Translations under genes and position numbers: made by a program | The notes under the pieces: model-generated | What the model saw: only the letters and a program-made list of their open reading frames with translations | What the model was told of the DNA's origin: nothing | The model's database searches: none | Shown here: one piece after another, positions 26,926 through 34,918 of the stretch | Numbering within the stretch: the stretch's first letter is position 1 | Layout: each line of letters begins with the position of its first letter | Origin: Serinicoccus kebangsaanensis | GTDB taxonomy: Bacteria; Actinomycetota; Actinomycetes; Actinomycetales; Dermatophilaceae | Direction of reading: 5' to 3' | Length of the DNA: 64,000 nucleotides | Assembly (NCBI RefSeq): GCF_008919445.1 | Contig: NZ_VSLG01000002.1 | Span: 248,001-312,000, forward strand

Positions 26926-26977
26926 GATTTCGACCTCTGGAATCGTCGCCATGGCGACGAAAGGAGAGGTCGAATTC
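26926..26977. repeat. 52-bp intergenic palindromic repeat, copy B
   Basis: This copy lies between the nei start and the SDR stop and differs from copy A at six positions. Its outer arms (TCGACCTCT/AGAGGTCGA) and the inner 18-bp palindrome TCGTCGCCATGGCGACGA are intact, while the four bases between them (GGAA versus AAGG) no longer pair. Together the two copies bracket the 852-bp nei gene. Confidence 0.85.
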
Positions 26978-27023
26978 GGGCGGAGCGGGCGGAACAGGGC
27001 TCGCGGGGATCGTCCCTCAGGCG

Positions 27024-27827
27024 TCAGGCGTCGAGTGGCGTGACGTAGGCCGAGCTGATGCCGCCGTCCACGAGGAACTCGCTGGCCGTCATGAAGGAGC
27101 TGTCGTCGCTGGCCAGGAAGGCCACCGCGGCGGCCATCTCCTCCGGCTCGCCGAAGCGGCCCATCGGCACGTGCACCAGCCGGCGCTGCGCCCGCTCCGG
27201 GTCGGAGGCGAAGAGCTCCTGCAGCAGCGGGGTGTTCACCGGCCCGGGGCAGAGCGCGTTGACCCGCACGCCCGACCGGGCGAACTGCACGCCCAGCTCG
27301 CGGGTCATCGACAGCACCCCGCCCTTGGACGCGGAGTAGGAGATCTGCGAGGTGGCCGCACCCATGACCGCGACGAACGAGGCGGTGTTGATGATCGACC
27401 CCCGGCGCTGCTCGATCATGTAGGGCAGCGCGGCCTGGCAGCACAGGTAGACGCTGGTCAGGTTGACCTCCTGCACGCGTCGCCAGGTGGTCAGGTCGGT
27501 GTCCAGGATGGAGTCGTCCTCCGGCGGCGAGATGCCGGCGTTGTTGAAGGCGACGTCCACGCTGCCGTAGGTCTGCTTCGCGGTGCGGAACAGGTGCTCG
27601 ACCTGGTCGGGGTCGGTGACGTCGGTCCGCACGAAGAGGCCGCCGAGCTCCGCGGCCATCCCCTCGCCGGTCGTCTCCTCGCAGATGTCCGCGAGCACGA
27701 CGGTGGCGCCCTCCGCCGCCAGCCGGCGCGCACTGGCCAGGCCGATGCCGCTGGCTCCGCCGGTGACGACGCAGACGCGGCCGGCGAGCCGCTGGGTCAG
27801 GTCGATGCTCGTGTCGTGGTGGCTCAT
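27024..27827 (-). CDS. Short-chain dehydrogenase/reductase (SDR)
   Basis: The 267-aa classical SDR has the cofactor motif TGGASGIG (about residues 22-29), NNAG, a catalytic Ser in NTASFVAVMG and the YSASK catalytic pair. An Asp after the second strand (VLADI) favours NAD(H) over NADP(H). It is the last gene of the operon with the aldehyde dehydrogenase, 15 bp downstream of it. Such a pairing fits oxidation of an alcohol to an aldehyde that the neighbour then oxidises to acid. In the proposed route the alcohol would be gamma-glutamylethanolamide. Confidence 0.9.
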   Translation of the reverse strand: MSHHDTSIDLTQRLAGRVCVVTGGASGIGLASARRLAAEGATVVLADICEETTGEGMAAELGGLFVRTDVTDPDQVEHLFRTAKQTYGSVDVAFNNAGISPPEDDSILDTDLTTWRRVQEVNLTSVYLCCQAALPYMIEQRRGSIINTASFVAVMGAATSQISYSASKGGVLSMTRELGVQFARSGVRVNALCPGPVNTPLLQELFASDPERAQRRLVHVPMGRFGEPEEMAAAVAFLASDDSSFMTASEFLVDGGISSAYVTPLDA

Positions 27828-27842
27828 GGTCGTCCCCTCGTC

Positions 27843-29204
27843 TCAGTCGGTGGTGGCGATGAAGATGGTCTTGGTGTCGGTGAAGGCGTCCAGGGCGTGC
27901 GGCCCGAGCTCACGACCGAGCCCGGACTGCTTGAAGCCGCCGAACGGGGTGGAGTAGCGCACCGAGCTGTGGCTGTTGACGGCGATGTTGCCGGCCTCGA
28001 GCCCGCGGCCGACGCGCATCGCCCGCCCCACGTCCCGCGTCCAGATCGACCCGGACAGCCCGTATGCCGTGTCGTTGGCGATGCGCAACGCCTCCGCCTC
28101 GTCCCGGAACGGCAGCACCGAGATCACCGGACCGAAGATCTCCTCGGTGAACGCGGGGTCGGTCTCGGACCGGGTGCGGAGCACCGTCGGCGGGTGCCAG
28201 AAGCCTGGTCCCGGCGGTGCCGCACCCTGGATGAGCACCTCCGCGTCACTGACGTAGCCGGCCACGACGTCGCGCTGACCTGCGGAGATGAGCGGGCCCA
28301 TCCCGCTCGCGTCCTCGCCGGGGTCGCCGCAGACGAAGCCCTGGACCGCGGGCTCCAGCAGGCCCAGGAACTCCTCCAGCACCTCCGCCTGCACCAGCAG
28401 CCGGGAGCGGGCGCAGCAGTCCTGGCCGGCGTTGTCGAAGGCCCCGCCGGGGGCGGCCGCGGCGGCTGCGGCCAGGTCGGCGTCCGCGAAGACGATGTTG
28501 GCGTTCTTGCCGCCCAGCTCCAGCGTCACCCGCTTCACCTGGTCCGCGCACCCGGCCATCACCCTCTTGCCCACCTCGGTGGACCCGGTGAAGACCACCT
28601 TGCGCACAAGCGGGTGGGTGACGAACCGCTCGCCGACGACGGACCCACGGCCCGGGAGCACCTGCAGCACCCCCTCGGGCAGCCCCGCCTCGAGCGCGAG
28701 CTCGGCGAGCCGCATCGCGGTGAGCGGGGTGAGCTCGGCCGGCTTGAGGACCACCGTGTTGCCGGCGGCCAGGGCCGGCCCGATCGCCCAGCCGGCGATC
28801 GGCATCGGGAAGTTCCACGGCACGATGACGCCGACGACGCCGAGCGGTTCGGCATACGTCAGGGCGACGCCGCCGTCCACCGGGATGGTGTCGCCGACCG
28901 GCCGCTCGGGCGCTCCCGAGTAGTAGTTGAGGACGTCCCGGACGTTGCCCGCCTCCCACCGGGCGTTGCCGATGGTGTGCCCGGCGTTGCGGACCTCCAG
29001 CGAGGCGAGCTCCTCGACGTGCTCGTCGACGACGGCGGCGAACCGTCGCAGTAGCCGCGCCCGGTCCGCCGGCGACACCTGGCGCCAGCTGCCGAACGCC
29101 CGGTGGGCGGCCTCGATCACCCGGTCGGTCTCCGCCTCGTCGGCCAGCTCGAGGGTGGTGATGACCTCCTCGGTCGCGGGGTTGACGACATCGGTCGTGC
29201 TCAT
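27843..29204 (-). CDS. Aldehyde dehydrogenase family protein
   Basis: The 453-aa NAD(P)-dependent enzyme has the substrate-channel block GVIVPWNFPMP, the glycine motif FTGSTEVGKRV, the glutamate motif LELGGKNANIV and the catalytic cysteine in GQDCCARSR. The C-terminus GFKQSGLGRELG is common in betaine- and gamma-aminobutyraldehyde-type enzymes. The length is slightly below the usual 480-500 aa. It starts a few bases after the PuuD-type stop, so it belongs to the same operon and probably oxidises a gamma-glutamyl amino-aldehyde. Confidence 0.92.
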   Translation of the reverse strand: MSTTDVVNPATEEVITTLELADEAETDRVIEAAHRAFGSWRQVSPADRARLLRRFAAVVDEHVEELASLEVRNAGHTIGNARWEAGNVRDVLNYYSGAPERPVGDTIPVDGGVALTYAEPLGVVGVIVPWNFPMPIAGWAIGPALAAGNTVVLKPAELTPLTAMRLAELALEAGLPEGVLQVLPGRGSVVGERFVTHPLVRKVVFTGSTEVGKRVMAGCADQVKRVTLELGGKNANIVFADADLAAAAAAAPGGAFDNAGQDCCARSRLLVQAEVLEEFLGLLEPAVQGFVCGDPGEDASGMGPLISAGQRDVVAGYVSDAEVLIQGAAPPGPGFWHPPTVLRTRSETDPAFTEEIFGPVISVLPFRDEAEALRIANDTAYGLSGSIWTRDVGRAMRVGRGLEAGNIAVNSHSSVRYSTPFGGFKQSGLGRELGPHALDAFTDTKTIFIATTD

Positions 29205-29208
29205 CTGC

Positions 29209-29928
29209 TCAGGACCTCCTCGGGGTCGGGTGCGGGACCGTGGCCTGGGCCACGAGGGCGTCGAAGAGTCGGCGGTCGGCCGGGTTCTCCTCCGGGTGGA
29301 ACTGCACCCCGACCGCCCAGCCGGGAGCGTCGGTGGGCTCCAGCGCCTGGATGACGCCGTCGTCCGAGCGCGCAGTGACGGTCAGCCCGTCGGCGACGCG
29401 GTCGACGCCCTGGTGGTGGTAGCACGGCGAGGACGCCTCCTCGCCCAGCACCTCGGCGATCCGCGAGCCTGGCTCGGTCCGGAAGCTCACCTCGCCGAAG
29501 ACGCCCGGGCTCGGCTGGTATGCCGTGTGCCCCAGCCGCTCGGGCAGGTGCTGGTCGAGCGTGCCGCCCAGGGCGACGTTGAGCACCTGCACCCCGCGGC
29601 AGATCGCCAGCAGGGGGACCCCGCGATCCAGCGCGGCCCGTGCCAGCGCCAGCTCCGGGTCGTCGCGCACCGGCTCGGGCGCGGTGGTCGGGTGCGGCGC
29701 GGCGGCATACTGCCCGGCGTCCACGTCGGCCCCGCCGATCAGGACCAGGCCGTCGAGTACGTCCAGGACCGCGGGGTCGGCACCCACCGGCGGCAGCAGC
29801 ACGGGGGCGCCGCCCGCCGAGGCCACCCCCTCGACGTACACGGCCGGGACGACGGCGGCCGGACGGCGCCAGACACCCCAGGCTGCCTCCTTGTAGTAGG
29901 TGGTCAGCCCGATCCGCGGTCGGCTCAC
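29209..29928 (-). CDS. Gamma-glutamyl-gamma-aminobutyrate hydrolase family protein (PuuD-like)
   Basis: This 239-aa class I glutamine amidotransferase-like hydrolase (peptidase C26) has its nucleophile Cys in LLAICRGVQVLN and the catalytic His in the late segment GVQFHPEEN, with CYHHQGVD between. It releases glutamate from gamma-glutamyl amides. The GTG start overlaps the ligase stop, showing coupling with the gamma-glutamyl ligase gene. In the E. coli Puu route the substrate is gamma-glutamyl-GABA; here the permease type suggests a gamma-glutamylglycine-like product of ethanolamine, which is inference. Confidence 0.9.
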   Translation of the reverse strand: MSRPRIGLTTYYKEAAWGVWRRPAAVVPAVYVEGVASAGGAPVLLPPVGADPAVLDVLDGLVLIGGADVDAGQYAAAPHPTTAPEPVRDDPELALARAALDRGVPLLAICRGVQVLNVALGGTLDQHLPERLGHTAYQPSPGVFGEVSFRTEPGSRIAEVLGEEASSPCYHHQGVDRVADGLTVTARSDDGVIQALEPTDAPGWAVGVQFHPEENPADRRLFDALVAQATVPHPTPRRS

Positions 29929-31289
29929 AGGCGCTCGAACCCCCGCCGCAGCTCCCAGTCGGTGACCGCCGCGTCGAAGGCGGTGATCTCGACGTCCGCC
30001 ATGTTGACGTAGTGGTCGACGACGTCCTGCCCGAACGCCGCCCGGGCCACCTCCGAGCCGGCGAACAGGTCGCGGGCCTCCCGCAGCGTGTGCGGCACGA
30101 GCGGTGCGTCGGACTCGTAGGCGTTGCCGGTCATCATCGGCTCCAGCTCCAGCTCGGCCTCGATGCCGTGCAGACCTCCGGCCATCATCGCCGCGACCGC
30201 GAGGTAGGGGTTGCAGTCGCCGCCGGGCACCCGGTTCTCCATCCGCGCCGCCGACCCCTCCCCGACGATCCGCACCGAGCAGGTCCGGTTGTCCTGCCCC
30301 CAGGCCACCGCGGTGGGGGCGAAGGACCCCTCGGCGAACCGCTTGTAGGAGTTGATGTTGGGAGCGTAGAAGAGGGTGAACTCGCGCATGGTCGCCAGGA
30401 CCCCGGCGATGAAGTGGTCGTAGAGCGCGGTCCGCTCACCGTCCTCCCAGAAGACGGTGGAGCCGTCCAGGCCGCGCAGGGACAGGTGGATGTGGCAGGA
30501 GTTGCCCTCCCGCTCGTTCGGCTTGGCCATGAAGGTCAGCGATTGGTCCAGGTCCGCGGCGATCATCTTGGCGCCGGTCTTGTAGACGCTGTGGTTGTCG
30601 CACGTGGTCACCACGTCGTCGAAGAGGAAGCCGATCTCGTGCTGGCCGAAGTTGCACTCACCCTTGGCCGACTCGACCGTCATCCCCGCCTTCCACATGT
30701 CCGAGCGGATCCGGCGCAGCAGCGGCTCGACCCGGCCGGAGCCGACGATCGAGTAGTCGACGTTGTATTGGTTCGCCGGAGTGAGACCGGTATACCCCTT
30801 GGTCCAGGCCTCCTCGTAGGAGTCGCGGTAGACGACGAACTCCAGCTCGGTGCCGGCGACCGCCGACCACCCGTGCCCGGCGGCGCGCTCCACCTGTGAG
30901 GTGAGCATGGCGCGGGGCGACATGGGGACGGGTGTGCCGTCGGTGAGCGCCAGGTCGCACTGGATCATCACCGTGCGCTCCAGCCAGGGGATCCACCGGA
31001 TGGTGTCCAGGTCGAGGGTGAACTCCATGTCGCCGTAGCCCGCCTCCCACGAGGAGATGGCGTAGCCGTCCACGGTGTTCATGTCGGTGTCGACCGCCAG
31101 CAGGTAGTTGCACCCCTCGACGCCGTGCCCGAGCGCGTGCTCGACGAAGTACGCGGCGTGGAGGTACTTGCCCTGCAGCCGGCCCTGCATGTCGGTGAAG
31201 GCGACGACGACGGTCTCGATGCTCTCGTCGGCGACACCGGCCCGGAGCTGGTCGACGGTGAGCATCCGCTCGCTGCGCGGGTGGGTCAT
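29925..31289 (-). CDS. Glutamine synthetase-like gamma-glutamyl ligase (GlnA4/PuuA type)
   Basis: The 454-aa enzyme has a glutamine synthetase fold: N-terminal beta-grasp, then metal and glutamate sites ELEFVVYRD, KGECNFGQHE, NSCHIHLSL and the ATP/ammonia-loop region NRTCSVRI with ENRVPGGDCNPYLA. It lacks the canonical adenylylation region of GlnA. Such proteins ligate glutamate to an amine: putrescine (PuuA, GlnA3) or ethanolamine (GlnA4). Its ATG at 31289 overlaps the permease stop. The neighbouring ethanolamine-type permease and the absence of a PuuB-like amine oxidase in the operon make ethanolamine the better guess. Confidence 0.88.
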   Translation of the reverse strand: MTHPRSERMLTVDQLRAGVADESIETVVVAFTDMQGRLQGKYLHAAYFVEHALGHGVEGCNYLLAVDTDMNTVDGYAISSWEAGYGDMEFTLDLDTIRWIPWLERTVMIQCDLALTDGTPVPMSPRAMLTSQVERAAGHGWSAVAGTELEFVVYRDSYEEAWTKGYTGLTPANQYNVDYSIVGSGRVEPLLRRIRSDMWKAGMTVESAKGECNFGQHEIGFLFDDVVTTCDNHSVYKTGAKMIAADLDQSLTFMAKPNEREGNSCHIHLSLRGLDGSTVFWEDGERTALYDHFIAGVLATMREFTLFYAPNINSYKRFAEGSFAPTAVAWGQDNRTCSVRIVGEGSAARMENRVPGGDCNPYLAVAAMMAGGLHGIEAELELEPMMTGNAYESDAPLVPHTLREARDLFAGSEVARAAFGQDVVDHYVNMADVEITAFDAAVTDWELRRGFERL

Positions 31290-32719
31290 CGCAGGCGTCC
31301 CTCGGCCTCGGTCAGCTGGTCGAACTCTTCCTCCGGCGCGGAGGAGACCAGGTGGTGGCGGCTGTAGAACCAGAAGTAGGCCACGAAGGCGACGAAGACC
31401 GCTGCGGTGATCCCGGCGGCGGTGCGGTCCACGATGAAGGTCGCGATGACCGCGACGACGCTCAGCGCCAGGGCGACGCCGGTGGTCACCACGCCGCCCG
31501 GCGTGCGGTAGCCGCGCTCCAGGTCCGGCTCGCGGCGCCGCAGCACGATGTGCGAGAGGTTGAGCAGGACGTAGGAGACGGTGGCGCCGAAGACGGCGAT
31601 GTTGATGAGCAGGGCGCCGTTCTGGGTGAGCGCCGCGAGGAGGAAGCCGATGGTGCCGGGCACGACCAGCGCCACCCAGGGCGTCTTCCGGCTGCCGGTG
31701 AGCGACAGGAACCGCGGCAGGTAACCCGCGCGGGAGAGGGCGAAGAGCTGGCGCGAGTAGGCGTAGATGATGGAGAAGAAGCTCGCGATGAGCCCGGCCA
31801 GCCCGGCGTAGTTGACGAAGCCGGCGATCCAGGAGTCCTCGCCCAGCGCCGTCCGCAGCGCCAGCGGGAGCGGGTTGTCCGACTCGCGGACCGTCTCCGC
31901 GCCGGCGGAGCCCGGGATCAGCACCAGCATGAAGGCGGCGAAGACGAGCAGCACGCCCATCGCGACGATGATGCCGCGCGGCATGTCGCGCTTGGGGTCG
32001 GCCGTCTCCTCGGCCGCCAGCGGCACGCCCTCGACGGCGAGGAAGAACCAGATGCCGTAGACGAGGGCCGCGAGGGCGCCGGCGAAGCCGAAGGGGAGGA
32101 AGCCGCTGGCGCCGGCCGCGTCGGTGACGGCGATGTCGAAGAGGTTGTCGACCCGGAAGTGCGGCAGCAGCCCCACGACCGTGGCGACGAGCGCGAGCAC
32201 GGCCACCACGGTGATGGCGAACATCACCTTGAGCGCCTCGCCGACGCCCCAGATGTGCAGCCCGATGAAGATGAGGTAGGCCACCAGGTAGACCGGCCAG
32301 GAGTTGGTCAGCCCGAACAGGCCGAGCGCCTCGACGTAGCCGCCGATGAAGACCGCGATCGCGGCGGGCGCGACGGCATACTCGATGAGCACCGCGACGC
32401 CGGTCGCGTAGCCGCCGAGCGGGCCCAGCGCGCGCCGGGCGAAGCCGTAGCCAGCGCCCGCCGTCGGCAGGGTGGAGGACATCTCCGCCAGGCCGAAGAC
32501 CATGCAGGTGTACATCACCCCCATGAGCACCGTCGCGATGAGCAGGCCGCCCCAGCCACCCTCGTCCAGCCCGAAGTTCCACCCGGCGAAGTCGCCGGAG
32601 ATGACGTAGCTGACGCCGAGTCCCGCCAGCAGCACCCAGCCGGCCGCCCCCTTCTTCAGCTGGCGGTGCTGGTGGTAGTCGGCGGCGACGTCCTGGTAGT
32701 CGACCCTGCGCTTGGCCAT
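31286..32719 (-). CDS. APC-superfamily permease, ethanolamine transporter-like
   Basis: The 477-aa transporter has about 12 membrane helices after a hydrophilic N-terminus. Blocks such as GWNFGLDEGGWGG, GYGFARRALGPLGG and the segment WFFLAVEGVPLAAEE with TADPKRDMPRG are those I associate with the ethanolamine transporter (EAT) branch of the amino acid/polyamine/organocation superfamily. It heads a five-gene operon with the gamma-glutamyl ligase, hydrolase and two dehydrogenases, and would supply the amine. Amino acids or putrescine remain possible substrates. The divergent FadR-type regulator lies 111 bp upstream. Confidence 0.88.
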   Translation of the reverse strand: MAKRRVDYQDVAADYHQHRQLKKGAAGWVLLAGLGVSYVISGDFAGWNFGLDEGGWGGLLIATVLMGVMYTCMVFGLAEMSSTLPTAGAGYGFARRALGPLGGYATGVAVLIEYAVAPAAIAVFIGGYVEALGLFGLTNSWPVYLVAYLIFIGLHIWGVGEALKVMFAITVVAVLALVATVVGLLPHFRVDNLFDIAVTDAAGASGFLPFGFAGALAALVYGIWFFLAVEGVPLAAEETADPKRDMPRGIIVAMGVLLVFAAFMLVLIPGSAGAETVRESDNPLPLALRTALGEDSWIAGFVNYAGLAGLIASFFSIIYAYSRQLFALSRAGYLPRFLSLTGSRKTPWVALVVPGTIGFLLAALTQNGALLINIAVFGATVSYVLLNLSHIVLRRREPDLERGYRTPGGVVTTGVALALSVVAVIATFIVDRTAAGITAAVFVAFVAYFWFYSRHHLVSSAPEEEFDQLTEAEGRLR

Positions 32720-32739
32720 GGAGAACCTTCCTGGGAGTC

Positions 32740-32763
32740 AATGGATCATCACTGGCCCATTGG
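32740..32763. promoter_or_regulatory. Inverted repeat between permease and GntR-type regulator
   Basis: Arms CAATGG and CCATTG are spaced by 12 bp in the 111-bp gap between the divergent permease operon and the regulator gene. This location fits an operator for the FadR-type protein. The arm spacing is wider than the usual FadR-family half-site arrangement, so the assignment is tentative. Confidence 0.4.
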
Positions 32764-32830
32764 GGATGGGACGAGTCTGTCGCTGCTCCGGCGCTCGCGT
32801 CAAGGGTGCGGGAGACCTACATTGGCGCGT

Positions 32831-33532
32831 ATGCAGCGGCCTGGGATGCCGCGGGTCGGTCCGGTCCGCAGCGGCAACGTCTTCGAGGAGACGATGGAGC
32901 ACCTGCTGCGGCTGCTCCGGCTCGGCACCTTCCCCCCAGGGTCGAAGCTGCCGGCCGAGCGCGAGCTCGCCGAGTCGCTGCGGGTCTCGCGCACCACGCT
33001 GCGGGACGTCCTCGCCCAGCTGCAGGAGGCGGGCTACGTCCGGGTGGAGCGGGGGCGGTACGGCGGCACCCGGGTCACGGAGGAGCCCCCGCCGCGTGCC
33101 GGTCAGGGGCCGCTGGACGCGAGCGACGTGGAGGACCTGCTGACGCTGCGGCTCATCGTCGAGCCCGCCGCCGCCGGCCTGGCGGCCCGGCGCGAGCTCT
33201 CCGCCGCCGAACGGGGCCGGGTGGAGCAGGCCGCGGCGGACTGCGCCGCGGCGACGGTGGAGCAGTACCGCCCGTTCGACGCGCGCTTCCACCTCGCCCT
33301 GGCCGAGCTCAGCGGGTCACCGAGCCTCGCCGGCGTGGTCGCGGACGTGCGGGACCGGGTCAACGCGATGCTGGACCGGATCCCCCTCATCCCCCCGAAC
33401 CTGGCTCACTCGACCGAGCAGCACCAGGCGGTCGTCGCAGCCGTCCTGGCGGGTCGACCCGCTGCCGCCGACGAGGCGATGCGCGAGCACCTGGAGGGCA
33501 CCGCGGCCCTCCTGCGCGGATTCCTCTCCTGA
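32831..33532 (+). CDS. GntR-family regulator, FadR subfamily
   Basis: The 233-aa regulator has an N-terminal winged helix (PPGSKLPAERELAESLRVSR, about residues 35-54, then TTLRDVLAQLQEAGYV) and an all-helical FCD effector domain with Asp and His metal ligands (DARFHLALAEL). It is transcribed away from the amine operon and is its likely repressor. The ATG at 32831 has no close ribosome-binding site; one at 32846 is an alternative. The effector is probably the amine or a gamma-glutamyl intermediate. Confidence 0.88.
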   Translation: MQRPGMPRVGPVRSGNVFEETMEHLLRLLRLGTFPPGSKLPAERELAESLRVSRTTLRDVLAQLQEAGYVRVERGRYGGTRVTEEPPPRAGQGPLDASDVEDLLTLRLIVEPAAAGLAARRELSAAERGRVEQAAADCAAATVEQYRPFDARFHLALAELSGSPSLAGVVADVRDRVNAMLDRIPLIPPNLAHSTEQHQAVVAAVLAGRPAAADEAMREHLEGTAALLRGFLS

Positions 33533-33549
33533 CGCCGTCGCCCGGCGTC
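33531..33549. terminator. Possible terminator hairpin between convergent genes
   Basis: A 7-bp stem GACGCCG/CGGCGTC with a 5-nt loop begins at the last base of the regulator stop codon, in the 49-bp gap to the convergent FHA gene. There is no T-run, so this is a weak call. Confidence 0.35.
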
Positions 33550-33581
33550 GGAGGCGAGGCCCGCTCCGGCGGGGCGCGCGG

Positions 33582-34457
33582 TCAGCGCTCGTAGCGGCGG
33601 GGCCTGGACTGGGGGCGCTGGCGGCTGAACTCCCCACCCTCACGACCGCCGTACGGCCGCCCGTGATCGGCATACTCCTCGCGCACGTAGACGAAGGTCT
33701 GGTCGCCGCAGGTCACAGTGGCGCCAGTGCGCAGCACGATGCCGTCGTGGGCCGGTGCGCCACCGACGCTCGCGACGTCCTCCACCGCGTGCAGCAGGTA
33801 CTCGTCGGTGGTCGCGTCGCGACGGATCTCGGCGTGCCGCGCCGCGAGACCGGGGACGACGACGTCGTTGTCCGGCGCGGAGCCGATGGTGGTGGTGCCG
33901 CGCCGCAGCGGCGCGACCAGCCGCGGTGCGCCCTGCTCCGGGCCGGGCGGTCGGTAGTAGACCAGCCGGGGCTCGCCACCCCCGAGCGGGTCGTGGGTGG
34001 TGGTGACCCGGCGTCGCCGCAGCCGCGCCACGGTCGGTGCGAGGGGCCACGGCGTGCCGGGCGGGAGCAGGTCGGCGAGCGAGGGGCCGTCCGTCCGCGC
34101 CGCCCGGAGCAGCCGCAGCGCGGCGCGCCGGTCCCGCACGGCGACGTGTCGCGAGCCGGTGACGGCCCGGTCCAGCAGACGCGACCGGACCTGCCCGAGC
34201 GACAGCACCGGACCGTCCGGACCCGCGATCGAGACGGTCAGGCCGGCGTCCGCCGCCGCCGCGGCGATGTCGGACACGATGTCCGTGGCGGCGCGGCGCC
34301 CCAGCCCCAGCGGCACCCCGCCGAGCTCGTCGAGCTGGACCTGCAGCTCGGTGCCGGTGCCCTGGACGGTCGCCGAGAAGTGCTCGGACGGTCGACCGTC
34401 CGTCTCCGGCACCGAGATCGTCAGCCGGAGGTCCGCGTCGATGTGCAGCTGCCCCAT
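33582..34457 (-). CDS. FHA-domain protein
   Basis: The 291-aa protein ends in a forkhead-associated phosphothreonine-binding domain (about residues 185-270) with TTIGSAPDNDVVVPG, the RHAEI block and VGGAPAHDGIVLRTG. The usual serine after the GR motif is replaced by a degenerate context, so binding is uncertain. The N-terminal part is unrecognised: a beta-rich stretch (HIDADLRLTISVPE) then a helical region. No kinase gene is nearby. It follows a small gene by 8 bp and the pair is likely cotranscribed. The start at 34457 is preferred because longer frames cover the small gene. Confidence 0.75.
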   Translation of the reverse strand: MGQLHIDADLRLTISVPETDGRPSEHFSATVQGTGTELQVQLDELGGVPLGLGRRAATDIVSDIAAAAADAGLTVSIAGPDGPVLSLGQVRSRLLDRAVTGSRHVAVRDRRAALRLLRAARTDGPSLADLLPPGTPWPLAPTVARLRRRRVTTTHDPLGGGEPRLVYYRPPGPEQGAPRLVAPLRRGTTTIGSAPDNDVVVPGLAARHAEIRRDATTDEYLLHAVEDVASVGGAPAHDGIVLRTGATVTCGDQTFVYVREEYADHGRPYGGREGGEFSRQRPQSRPRRYER

Positions 34458-34465
34458 GACGTCGG

Positions 34466-34702
34466 TCAGGCTGCGCCGTGCTCGCGGTCCTCGGTCGTGA
34501 TCCGCAGCGTGCCGTCCAGCTTCCAGGTGGCGCGAGGAGCGTCCGGACCCGTGTCGCGGGGGACCTCCACGGCCATGTCCTGGAAGGTGTAGTTGATCGC
34601 CGCACCCTGCCCGGTGAGGTAGTTCCACATCTCCTTGCCGAGATCGGTCCACGACACCTGCTGGCCGTCGGTCCCGGTCATCTGTCCCTGGTTCTCGGTC
34701 AT
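34466..34702 (-). CDS. Small protein upstream of FHA gene, 78 aa
   Basis: I do not recognise this 78-aa protein. It starts at the second of two adjacent ATGs, 6 nt after a consensus AGGAGG site. The sequence is acidic, with a helical middle (WTDLGKEMWNYLTGQG) and a beta-like C-terminus (ATWKLDGTLRITTED). That C-terminus resembles the start of the downstream FHA protein (DADLRLTISVPETD), hinting that the two share a fold or interact. No signal peptide or membrane segment. Confidence 0.6.
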   Translation of the reverse strand: MTENQGQMTGTDGQQVSWTDLGKEMWNYLTGQGAAINYTFQDMAVEVPRDTGPDAPRATWKLDGTLRITTEDREHGAA

Positions 34703-34853
34703 CATGCGCCTCCTGGCATCGGGTCGGACGAGGTGCCCGGACCCTGGTGGAATGCCTGTCAGTCTTGACCCGGTGCACCGCGTTGACAAGCGGAAACGGG
34801 TGAGACAAAGGCAACACCACCTTTCCCGCCGACGGTGAATCCGCAGCCCCCTC

Positions 34854-34880
34854 TCCGCCCGTAGTTCAGGTGAGGGCGGA
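34854..34880. promoter_or_regulatory. Inverted repeat upstream of DUF4397 gene
   Basis: Arms TCCGCCC and GGGCGGA with a 13-nt loop lie 38 bp before the DUF4397 start, in the likely 5' untranslated region. They could form an RNA hairpin or an operator. A TTGACA-like hexamer lies near 34783 but I see no matching -10 box. Confidence 0.35.
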
Positions 34881-34918
34881 ACACGTCCGCCCCGAGCTGC
34901 GATGAAGGAGCACCCCTC

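Noticed and set aside
29925-31289. Naming the ligase puuA (putrescine)
   Set aside because: The operon lacks a PuuB-like oxidase and has an ethanolamine-type permease plus an SDR, so ethanolamine is at least as likely.
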